Below are positions 54,828 to 64,000 of a stretch of 64,000 bases of DNA, piece after piece. Positions within the stretch are counted from its first letter, which is position 1. Each line of letters starts with the position of its first letter. A model generated the notes under the pieces. The model saw only the letters and a list, made by a program, of their open reading frames with translations, did not search any database and was not told the origin of the DNA. The position numbers and the translations under genes are program-made. Source of the stretch: Collybia mongolica (Eukaryota; Basidiomycota; Agaricomycetes; Agaricales; Clitocybaceae); NCBI GenBank assembly GCA_013420905.1, contig JAAXNY010000001.1, forward strand, positions 1,674,001 through 1,738,000, given 5' to 3'.

Positions 54828-57014
54828 ATGATGGGCGGTAAGACAGTGCTTTGTGCATGTGGCTGTGCCAAAAGGGTCAACTCCAGGACTGAGAGCTGGC
54901 ACTTGAAAGGGAAAGGGCACTCTCACCTCATGTCAAAAATCCTATCACAGAACCGGTCTCTTATCCAGAGCCTCAACCAGGAAGATCAGCCCCAACGGAA
55001 AATGTTGTCCTGTCCCCATCCCAAGCATAAAGTTATTGGATCCACCCCCCACCCACGAGCCCGACTAGCAAAGAAACCGGCCCCTAGTTCTACAAAGGGC
55101 AACGCCTCTTTCAGCTCTCAAAATAATGCAGAAGAAATTATTGATAATTTGACGGGCGAGGCAGGACCATCTGGATTTCATGACAGCTCTCCCAATCCAC
55201 CATTGGCGCCATCCTTAACTCCATTGGAGGATTGCTCAAACAAATACAGCTTGTCCAACTTACGCCACTCTTCTCGCATTGCAGGACATATCAATCAGCT
55301 CAGCCAGCAATGGTGGGGGCTTAATTCAACACAACAATTTACTGTTGATGAGGATGATGGGGATAGCAACAATGATGAGATTGGATCTGGAGAAGACAAA
55401 GGCAACAACGATATGGGGGGGGGGACTTCGACAGTTCCAATGAAGACTTTGGGGAAGACAGTGATGGATTTGAAATGCCAATTGCGGAGGCAAGCCAGGC
55501 AGGAATCTCAGTATGGGATCTCCTTGGGGAGGGATTTATGAAGGAAGTCTCGCAATTAGGTATGTACATTGTTATCATTATGTGCATCATATTAACTAGT
55601 TTACAGACCAAATGCTAGATATGAGTGATATGAAGCTCATCCAGTTCTTTGCCCTGAAAGTTCAAGATGGCCTAATGGATAGAACGTTCCAGAAAATCCA
55701 CTATATAACTTCAACAGAATCGCTGAAGAATACACAGAAACGTATTCAGTTTCTCTCTGGTTTTCAGCCTGTATGCTATGACTGCTGTCGTTCATCTTGT
55801 GTCTGCTACACTGGCCCATACAAAGCCCTCAAACAATGCCCTAAATGTAATTCTGACCGCTATAAATCTGATGGGACAACACCCTATTCATATCTAGAGT
55901 ATCTCCCTATTATTCCCCGACTCCGTGCAATGCTTGGAAATTTCTTGTATGCTCAAAAAATGCAGTATCGATCCAATCACAAACATGACCCAAGAAAAAT
56001 GACAGATATCTTTGACGGCACCCATTATCAACTACTCCAGAAGACATTCATTACAATTGGTGACAAAGAACTTCCAGAGTGGTTTTTTTCTGATCCTCGT
56101 GATATTGCACTTGGGTTATCTACAGACAGCTTTGGTACTTTCAAGCACCATACCAAGACAGCATGGCCTATAATCATGTTTAATTATAACCTCCCTCCTG
56201 AGGAACGCTTTCTCAAGGATGACATAATTTGTCTAGGGACTATTCCAGGGCCCAAAAAGCCTGATGATGCAGATTCATTTTTTTGGCCTGTAGTTCAGGA
56301 GCTTCTGCAGCTCAAGATTGGGGTTTCAGCCTTCGATGGAATCAGCAAAGAAATCTTCCTACTTCATGCTCACCTCATCGTCGTCTTTGGCAATATTCCT
56401 GCAATGTCAATGCTCATGCGCATGAAGGGCCACAATGCAATATATCCATGCCAAATGTGTACTATTTGGGGAGTTTGCATTCCCTTTTCACAAAAAACGA
56501 CACACTACGTTCCATTGCAATGAAATGGCTTTCCAGACCCTCAACAACAATATCATGCATCCACACTTCCACTACGAGACCATGCAACATTCTTAAGACA
56601 AGCAAAGAAGGTCCAATATGCCTCGAACACTGCAGAATCTGAATGCCTTGCTACTAAATATGGTGTCAAAGGCATTCCACTACTCAAAGGCATTCCACTA
56701 CTCAGCACTTTGAGTTCCCTCTCTTTTCCAGTCTCATTTCCCTATGACTTTATGCACCTTATATGGTCCAATCTCATTCCAAATCTGATTTCCCTGTGGA
56801 CTGGAAATTACAAAGATCTTTCCCATGATGGTGCAGGCTATGTGTTAGCACCAACTGTATGGGAAGCTATTGGTCAGGCCACAGCAAAGGCTGGGGATAT
56901 AATTCCTGCAGCATTTGGTTCAAGGGTCCCAAATATTGCATCAGAAAAGGCACAGATGATTGCTGAAACCTATTCAATCTGGACTTTATATATTGCACCA
57001 ACTCTCCTTAAAGG
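54828..57014 (+). pseudogene. Plavaka-type (CACTA-like) transposase, broken
   Basis: Exon 1 starts MMGGKTVLCACGCAKRVNSR, a Cys-His zinc motif. It is shifted at a 10-G run (55415-55424): beyond it the family-like reading (GFEMPIAEASQAGISVWDLL) is in another frame. After an intron (about 55560-55605) come LSGFQPVCYDCCRSSCVCYTG, KTAWPIIMFNYNLPPEERF, IPGPKKPDDADSFFWPVVQEL, MLMRMKGHNAIYPCQMC and SFPYDFMHLIWSNLIPNLIS. These blocks are typical of the Plavaka group in Agaricomycetes. An in-frame TGA sits at 56521-56523, and an 18-bp tandem duplication at 56668-56703 repeats GIPLLK. The gene is interrupted at 57014 by Element 3 and resumes at 63943. Confidence 0.78.
57010..57014 (+). repeat. Target-site duplication AAAGG, left of Element 3
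   Basis: AAAGG directly precedes the 5' LTR, and AAAGG directly follows the 3' LTR at 63943-63947. AAAGG also follows the 5' LTR internally, which makes the exact LTR end slightly ambiguous. Confidence 0.65.
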
Positions 57015-57486
57015 TGTTACAAATTCCTTAACATGCCCTATTACTTCTTTTCTTTACATATTACTGATTACCAGATATCTATCGACTCTTATCTCTTAAG
57101 ATCCATATATGCATTCCCTTTCCCATGCTTATTCATCTTTTTGTATTATGCTTACTCATTCTCACTCTAGCTTACTCATTCCTTTATCTATAACGAATAG
57201 CGTAAACCACGCTTATTGGACTCTTACCTATATATATGGATAGTTTAGCTTAGCTAGTTCTTTAGCTTGACCTAGCTGAATCAACCTTATTCACATACTC
57301 TTGACTCCTTGACGCAAACTCGATCCTACTTGCCTTACAAAGGGAGTAGTGCATCTTTGATTCAACAATCTGACTTTAGCCCTATTGAGGGAGTCATTGG
57401 ACGTTAGACTTATGAAGTCAACGGTCTATAGTGAATGAATGATAAACCAGATTGATCTAAAGGATAAGGCCTAAACAGCCATAACA
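57015..57486 (+). repeat. Element 3, 5' LTR (472 bp)
   Basis: It starts TGTTACAAATTCCTTAAC and ends CAGCCATAACA, with short inverted termini TGTTA/TAACA. It matches 63471-63942. Confidence 0.93.
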
Positions 57487-57533
57487 AAAGGTCAAGCTGA
57501 TCAGAATCGTCAACCTATTAAGGTTCAGACGCA

Positions 57534-58703
57534 ACGGCACCACGATACGGATTAAAACCTGCGAGCAGCAGTGAAAGCAGTAGAAGCAGCAGTAGGCAAA
57601 GCGCCTTTAGCAATGAAGACTTCCAAGATGCAGAAGAACAACCAAGACTCTCAGTAGTCACACAAACAGTAGAAACGCCCACCACACCGAAACCAAAGGC
57701 AGAAAGTTCCAAAGGAAAGGAACCAGAGAAACCATTGAAACCCGAATCACCAGATTTCCCGATACCACCCGACTCAGACGTAGAAATGGCAGATGAACGA
57801 AAACCCACTGAAATCAAACTTAGTTCACCAAACATCTTTGATGGAAACCAAAGAATGACAAAGGACTTCGTCCTCAACTGCAAGATGTACTTGCAAGCAA
57901 ATGATAGAATTTACGACACGGAATGGAAAAAGATCCTTTATGTGCTCTCATACATGAAAGGAGGAACAGCAGGACCATGGAAGAAATCCTGGTACGGAGA
58001 AAATAGTACCCACCCAGGAACCTTTACAGATTTCATAGCAACCATCGAAGAAGCGTTCTCTACACCAGACAAAGCAGGAGATGCAAGACAAACCCTGAAA
58101 ACACTGTGCATGACAGGAAATATGACAGCAGATGACTACATTGTGGAATTCAAATCAGCCGCATCAGAGAGTCAGATCACCGAAAGTGAAGCACTTGTTG
58201 AGTACTTTATGGAAGGAATACCTCCTTCCTTGATGCAGAAAATCTTGACAATGGATAACCCACCAACCACCATCAAGGGTTGGTATCAGAAGGCATCTAT
58301 ATTTGACACTCAGTACAGATGTGCAAAATCAATTGTAGCACGAATTAAAGGAAACACAGGAAAATCAACAGGAGGAAACAGTGGAAAAAAATATAATTTC
58401 CAACAAAACAACCCCAAATATGTTCCAAACAAAGATCCAAATGCAATGGACATAGATTGATTGACCATTCAAGAAAGAGACGAACATATGAAACGAGGAT
58501 TATGCTTTGAATGCCATAAATTTGGACATCGAGCATCTGATCACAAAGCAGGAGGTTCAATTCCTCAAACTCCACAAAAAGAAGAACCAAAATTACCAAT
58601 GAAAGGCAAAGATGCCTACATGAAAATCAGATCTCTTATGGCAGAACTAGATGAAGACGAAAAGGAAATTGCCTTAAAGAATATGGAAGACAAGGGTTTT
58701 TAA
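57534..58703 (+). pseudogene. Element 3 Gag
   Basis: A single frame is open from just after the LTR with one TGA at 58458-58460. Family-like sequence starts APRYGLKPASSSESSRSSS, but the codon before it is ACG (57534-57536), perhaps a mutated ATG. The next ATG is at DVEMADERK (about 57786). A capsid-like domain follows (FDGNQRMTKDFVLNCKMYL, GGTAGPWKKSW, LKTLCMTGNMTADDYIVEF). After the TGA comes a zinc knuckle, CFECHKFGHRASDH, with His in place of the last Cys. It ends KGF-stop with GGGTTTT (58694-58700) just before TAA, fitting -1 frameshifting into pol. Confidence 0.8.
58694..58700 (+). promoter_or_regulatory. Putative -1 frameshift site of Element 3
   Basis: GGGTTTT sits as AAG GGT TTT immediately before the gag TAA (58701-58703). 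Slipping back one base yields TTA AAG AGG CGG, the open pol frame. Confidence 0.55.
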
Positions 58704-61700
58704 AGAGGCGGACTGAATCGACATCAGTACCTGCCGAGACCTATTCTGTTACATTGTCACCTGTAATTTTAGGAGAGATGAATTGACAATCATTATCTAT
58801 TCCAATTACAGTGGTTGAAGAACAGAAAAAGGTCGAAACTCCAGCAATTGGACTCATTGATTGTGGAGCCGGAGGAATCTTTATCGATAAAACATTTGTT
58901 GAAGAAAACAAAATAAAGACAACTCCGTTGAGAAAATCAATTTTGGTCAGAAATGTAGATGGGACAAAGAACAAATCAGGGAACATCACAGACTGTGTAT
59001 GGACCAAGATTTGAATTGGAGATGAAGAAATCAGAATCCGACTATTAGTTAGCGGACACAGAAAAGAAAACATCATCCTCAGACTACCATGGTTAAAACG
59101 ACACAACCCCAAGATCAATTGGGAGAAAGGAACACTCGACTTCGGACCAAGTATCAAGAAAGGAGTTCTATCGGAAGCAATCCGAAAGAAATTAGAAATC
59201 CGACAGATGAAGCAAGAACGGCAATACCCCAAGGCAACAGTAACAGAAATACAGGAAGAACATCTAGAAGAAATCCCAAGGAATCAACCCCTTGAAGACT
59301 GGCAACCAATTCTTTTAGGAATCGATGAAGAAGACAATGAACATGAAGTCAATTTACTTAGGACGTACATTTATCCAGAAGACAATGAAGAAGAATCCAT
59401 CTGGATAAATGCAAAAACATCAATATCACAAGAACTGGAACACAAAGCAGAAATCGAAGATCAAAAGCTGAAGAAGACGCTACCAGAATTTTACCAGAAA
59501 TATGCGTCATTATTTGACAAAACAAATTCAGAAAGAATGCCAATACGATGATCATGGGACCATGCAATAGATTTAAAACCAGACTTCATTCTGAAAGACT
59601 GTAAGATCTATCCCATTAGTCTAGCGGAACAAGGAAAATTTGACGAATTCATTGATGAAAATCTACGGAAAGGATATATCCGACCATCGAAATCTCCACA
59701 AGCATCACCCTTTTTCTTTGTATCAAAGAAAGACTCAGCGAAACTTCGACCAACTCAGGACTACAGAAGACTAAACAAAGGAACAGTAAAGAATGCATAC
59801 CCTTTACCACTTGTAGGGGAACTTCTTGACAAACTGAAAGGGGCCAAATATTTCACAAAACTGGATTTACGATGGGGATATAACAATGTCCGGATCAAAG
59901 AAGGCGATGAATGGAAAGCAGCATTCAAAACTAACAGAGGATTATTCGAACCTCTTGTTATGTTTTTCGGCTTATGCAATTCACCGGCGACATTCCAAAA
60001 CATGATGAATGATATCTATGCAATAGAAATTGACGAAGGATGGATCCTGATCTACATGGATGACATTTTAATTTCCTCCAACAACATTGACAATCTGCGA
60101 CAAAAGACCACGAAAGTCTTGGATAAATTAAAGGAAAACAACTTATACCTAAATCTGGACAAATGCGTATTCGAAGCCACAGAACTTGAATACCTCGGAT
60201 TGGTTATTAGAGAAAACAAAATAGGTATGGAACCAACAAAGTTAGCAGGAATCGCAGATTGGCCAGCCCCAACAACAGTGAAACAAGTCCGATCATTCCT
60301 AGGATTTGCAAACTTCTACCAAAAGTTCATTGGACACTATGCTGAACTTAGCAGACCATTAACAAATCTGACAAGAAAAGACATTGAATGGAAATGGACT
60401 CAAGAATGTCAGGAAGCATTTGACGGATTGAAACAGAAATTTTTGAAATCACCCGTCCTCATGATGCCAGACAAGAACAAACCATTTCACATCGAATCAG
60501 ATGCTTTGAAATGGGCCACAGGCGCGGTACTATGACAACAAAATGACAACGGAGAATGGCATCCATGCGGATACATTTCACATTCATTTACAGAAACAGA
60601 AAGAAACTATGAAATTTACGACAGAGAACTATTAGGCATCATCCGAGCCTTGAAAACATGGAGACATTACCTCGAAGGATCACAATTTCCCACAGTAATT
60701 CTGTCAGATCACAAGAACCTGATGTACTTCCGAACAGCACAAAAATTGAACCGACGACAAGCAGGATGGAGCTTGTTCCTGTCACAATTTGATCTGAAAC
60801 TTGTACACACACCTGGAACACGAATGATACAATCTGATGCTTTATCAAGATCAGACTATGTCAGTACAGAAGACACAGACAACGAAGACCAGATCCTTCT
60901 ACCAGATGACATTTTCATCAAAATGATTGACATAGGTTTACAAGAAGACCTAAAGAAATCAGTTGAAGAAGATGATTTGTTTGCAAAATCAATCGAAGCG
61001 TTAAAAGAGACAGGAACACCACTGATCAAATCAAACTTATCTGATTGGAAATTCGAAGATGGACTTCTGTTTTTCAAAAACAGATGTTATGTAGGACCAA
61101 ACACAAAGCTGCGATGAGAAATAGTGTGAAGATATCATGACACAAAACCAGGAGGACACCCAGGCCAATACAAAACACAAGAGTTAATCAGTCGAGAATA
61201 CTGGTGGCCAGGAATGGGAGTATTCATAAAGAATTATGTTGATGGCTGCACCACATGCCAACAGATGAAAGTCAACACGCACCCAACAAGACCAGGTTTA
61301 ATACCGATTGCAACAAATAGAGAACCACACCCTTTCTCATTTGTCACAGCCGACTTTGTCACAGACCTCCCAGAAAACAATGGAAAAGACAGTCTCATGG
61401 TCATGGTAGATCATGGCCTTATGAAGGGGGTAATTTCTATCCCTTGCACCAAAACAATTGATGCTCTAGGAACAGCAAACCTTTACCTGGAACATGTCTA
61501 CAAAAGATTTGGATTACCCAACACCTTCTTATCTGATCGAGGCCCTCAATTTGCGGCAAAAGTCTTCAAAGAACTAGGAAAACTCCTCAGAATCAAGCTT
61601 GTAATGAGCACAGCGTATCACCCACAAACAGATGGAGAAACAGAACAATTAAATCAAGAACTCGAAATCTATTCCCGAATGTTCTGCCAGAACAACTCAG

Positions 61701-62380
61701 CAATATGGAAGGATCTTAACCCAATTGCAGAATTTGCGCATAATCAAAGAACACACTCCACAATGAAAAGATCCCCATTCTTCCTTGTGATGGGATATGA
61801 ACCACAAGCAATTCCATCAGCATTCCAGAAGACAAACGTTCCAAGTGTGGAGCAACGGATGATTGAACTTAATAGAGCAAGAGAAGAAGCCATGGCAGCA
61901 CACGATTTGGCAAGATGAAAAGTTGCAGAAAGGACAACATGAGGTTTCACTCCATTCAAACAAGGAGAACACGTTTGGTTAGAAGGAACAAACCTTCGAA
62001 TCCCTTATCCTTCAAGGAAACTAGCACCAAAACGAGAAGGACCCTTCGAAATCCAAGAAGTCCACAGACCAGTAACGTACAAACTGAAACTTCCATCACA
62101 ATGGAAGATCCACCCCATGTTTCATGCTTCTCTTCTTACACCATACAAGGAAACCGATACTCACGGACCCAACTTCTTAGAACCCCCACTGGATCTTGTG
62201 AATCAAGAAGAAGAATATGAAGTAGAAGGGATTATCAATCACTGACGACGAGGCCGAGGCTTCCAATACCTCGTGAAATGGAAAGATTACTCATCCGCAC
62301 ACAACACGTGGGAACCTGAAGACCATTTAAAAAGAGCTCAAATGATACTTCAATCCTATCAGAAGCTACATTGCCTCTAA
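58703..62380 (+). pseudogene. Element 3 Pol: protease, RT, RNase H, integrase, chromodomain
   Basis: One frame without indels over 3.68 kb. Protease core GLIDCGAGGIFIDKTF (DCG instead of DTG/DSG). RT has [31 protein letters not shown] and active site YMDD. RNase H has [34 protein letters not shown] and SDHKNLMYF. Integrase has a zinc finger ending CTTCQQMK and core motifs TADFVTDLP, LSDRGPQFAA and DGETEQLNQE. The chromodomain begins EEYEVEGIINH and continues [19 protein letters not shown]; it normally directs integration to histone-marked chromatin. Nine TGA stops (58784, 59012, 59549, 60533, 61115, 61127, 61916, 61940, 62243) interrupt it, with no TAA or TAG. Confidence 0.88.
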
Positions 62381-62430
62381 CCAACTATTGTCTACCATTG
62401 CTCTCAACAAATTCCAGACTTTTAACAAAC

Positions 62431-63437
62431 ATGTCTTCCCCTACCAACTTCTACATCACCACTGCCACTGCTCTCACCAATCCTCCCAATACCCCTATCA
62501 TTAACATGGCATCTCAAGAATGTCTTGAAATCGCAACAAAGATCATATGTCGTCAGAAGTTCCTATTGTGGTTTATGCATGAAGAACATCGCGAACAAAT
62601 GATTCAAGCATCCAATCAACCACCACACGATCAACTCATTAAACTAGTTGAAAAATACCTGGAAATCAGGGACATGTTATACCATCAAACTGCAAATATC
62701 AGCCAGGCTCTAGATCAAACTACAGAAGAATTAGTGGACACACAAGAATTTCGAATTCTGGATAACCTAATTCCATTATTACAAGAAGGAATTCGACTAC
62801 CTACATCCATGCCTTCAACATCCACAGAGTCAACCGAAAGAGTCAATACAGTTGATGAAGAAGTACAAACATCCCCTCCCAGAACACCCACACCTTCGAC
62901 TCCGAATTCTCCTATTTATCAACCCAAACCCCTCCCAATTCCACCTTTTCGCGAAACATCTCCTTCACCATCGCAACATTCCACTCCTGATCCAGCAGAC
63001 ATGGTTCCAAACACGGAAATATTTAAACATTTAAAAGGTCGAAAAGCCACCAAATCCGTCATTAAAAAGAAGAAAGCACCCAAACCCATCAAATACACAA
63101 TGAACCCTCTCAATTATGTTGGAAGTCGAGAAAAACCCATTGACCTCACACAAGTAGAAAGAGCGCTCATCTACAAAAATGTATTATGCTCTAGATGCCT
63201 TAACTTTGGACATTCGTCAATAAACGCGAAAAACATTATTGTCCAATATGTTTTCAACCAGCACCAGGACATCATCATGACCAATGCCCCGAAAGACCCA
63301 TGACTAGAACAGCAGGGTATTATCAAAGCTGGCGACGAATTGGGGATGAACGAGAAGAGGTAGATGATGGGATTGACGACCCTTTCGACTACCCAGAAGC
63401 CATCGCAAACATGACTGGGGAGCCAATTGATTATTAA
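62431..63437 (+). pseudogene. Element 3 third ORF downstream of pol
   Basis: A separate frame starts MSSPTNFYITTATAL about 50 nt after pol. The N-terminal half is helical (FLLWFMHEEHREQMIQASNQ). A Ser/Thr/Pro-rich linker (TSPPRTPTPSTPNSP) and a basic block (KKKKAPKPIKY) follow. It has CSRCLNFGHSS, and after a one-base frame change near 63225 it continues as CPICFQPAPGHHHDQC, together resembling a double zinc knuckle. It ends GEPIDY at 63437. Possible roles are RNA binding or a second nucleocapsid-like protein; it has no membrane segment, so it is not an envelope-type protein. Confidence 0.62.
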
Positions 63438-63459
63438 AGCTGGGACGCTTTAAAGATAG

Positions 63460-63470
63460 AGGGGGGGTAA
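63460..63470 (+). promoter_or_regulatory. Polypurine tract of Element 3
   Basis: AGGGGGGG followed by TAA directly precedes the 3' LTR. It is the expected plus-strand primer. Confidence 0.6.
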
Positions 63471-63942
63471 TGTTACAAATTCCTTAACACGCCCTATTAC
63501 TTCTTTTCTTTACATATTACTGATTACCAGATATCTATCGACTCTTATCTCTTAAGATCCATATATGCATTCCCTTTCCCATGCTTATTCATCTTTTCAT
63601 ATTACGCTTACTCATTCTCTCTCTAGCTTACTCATTCCTTTATCTATAACGAATAGCATAAACCACGCTTATCGGACTCTTACCTATATATATGGATAGT
63701 TTAGCTTAGCTAGTTCTTTAGCTTGACCTAGCTGAATCAACCTTATTCACATACTCTTGACTCCTTGATGCAAACTCGATCCTACTTGCCTTACAAAGGG
63801 AGTAGTGCATCTTTGATTCAACAATCTGACTTTAGCCCTATTGAGGGAGTCATTGGACGTTAGACTTATGAAGTCAACGGTCTATAGTGAATGAATGATA
63901 AACCAGATTGATCTAAAGGATAAGGCCTAAACAGCCATAACA
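63471..63942 (+). repeat. Element 3, 3' LTR (472 bp)
   Basis: Partner of 57015-57486, with about eight differences, five of them C/T or G/A at CpG. Confidence 0.93.
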
Positions 63943-64000
63943 AAAGGACGATTTACAAGTCCACAATATCATACACACTTTATTAAATTAGTTAGGTTAT
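63943..64000 (+). pseudogene. Continuation of the Plavaka-type transposase
   Basis: After the AAAGG repeat the frame reads RFTSPQYHTHFIKLVRL, which continues LYIAPTLLK from 57010 in frame, as expected for this transposase region. It runs off the window. Confidence 0.65.

Larger units (their letters stand above)
57015..63942 (+). mobile_element. Element 3: chromodomain Ty3/gypsy element inside Plavaka
   Basis: A 6.9-kb element with 472-bp LTRs (TGTTAC...ATAACA). Order: gag, -1 frame, protease-RT-RNaseH-IN-chromodomain, a third ORF, purine tract, LTR. RT-before-IN order and a C-terminal chromodomain mark a chromovirus. The LTRs differ at about eight positions, most at CpG. The coding frame has no indels through pol but contains ten in-frame TGA codons in gag plus pol, so it is inactive. 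It sits precisely within the Plavaka-type transposase frame. Confidence 0.92.

Noticed and set aside
57534..62380. Recoding of TGA as arginine to keep Element 3 functional
   Set aside because: Host genes in the window use TGA-free frames normally, and CpG deamination explains the pattern without a new genetic code.

Overview
The window looks like genomic DNA of a mushroom-forming basidiomycete (Agaricomycetes). The evidence is short GT-AG introns of about 40-70 nt in nearly every gene, several gene families typical of that group (a 7TM receptor-like family, F-box/LRR proteins, Spt5-like KOW proteins, KDZ-associated and Plavaka-type transposon proteins), and heavy loading with nested retroelements. 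No tRNA, rRNA or CRISPR was seen.

Layout. Positions 1-11.3 kb are the conventional host part: a TruA-type tRNA pseudouridine synthase (minus strand), an 11-exon 7TM membrane protein gene (plus), a decayed F-box/LRR gene (minus) and a 3-exon COQ3 ubiquinone methyltransferase gene (plus). From about 12.9 kb onward almost everything is mobile DNA. There is a 5'-truncated LINE (12.986-17.000 kb) with poly-A and a 14-bp target duplication. A Tc1/mariner-like remnant (19.9-20.3 kb) is cut by Element 1 (20.311-34.522 kb, reading on the minus strand). Next come a fragment of a KDZ-associated CxC6-type gene (34.5-36.2 kb) and Element 2 (37.417-49.667 kb, same family, plus strand), which splits a spliced minus-strand gene. 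Then follow a small intact plus-strand gene, an Spt5-like pseudogene, a 99-bp-arm inverted repeat, and a Plavaka-type transposase pseudogene interrupted at 57.0 kb by Element 3, a chromodomain Ty3/gypsy element (57.015-63.942 kb).

The most unusual object is the Element 1/2 family. It is a Ty3/gypsy-type element of about 14 kb with 1216/1217-bp LTRs. Its gag, protease and RT-RNaseH-IN lie in three successive -1 frames, with heptamers GGGTTTC and GGATTTT in the right phase at the two overlaps. Between integrase and the 3' LTR it carries two extra multi-exon genes on the opposite strand. Gene A (8 exons, 520 aa) has a Zn2Cys6-like cluster and gene B (6 exons, 360 aa) is of unknown function. Both are uninterrupted in Element 1 once the introns are removed. 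Over gene A exon 1 the two copies differ at about 25 sites, about 21 of them synonymous, which suggests selection on the protein. Element 2 has lost integrase, the end of gene B and part of gene A, yet its LTRs are almost identical, so it was probably moved in trans by a complete relative.

Element 3 and the LINE show a different decay. Their coding frames are broken almost only by in-frame TGA codons where Arg (CGA) is expected, as CpG deamination would produce. All exon structures, alignments and counts here were done by eye from the sequence, and family names rest on recognised motifs, not on a database search.
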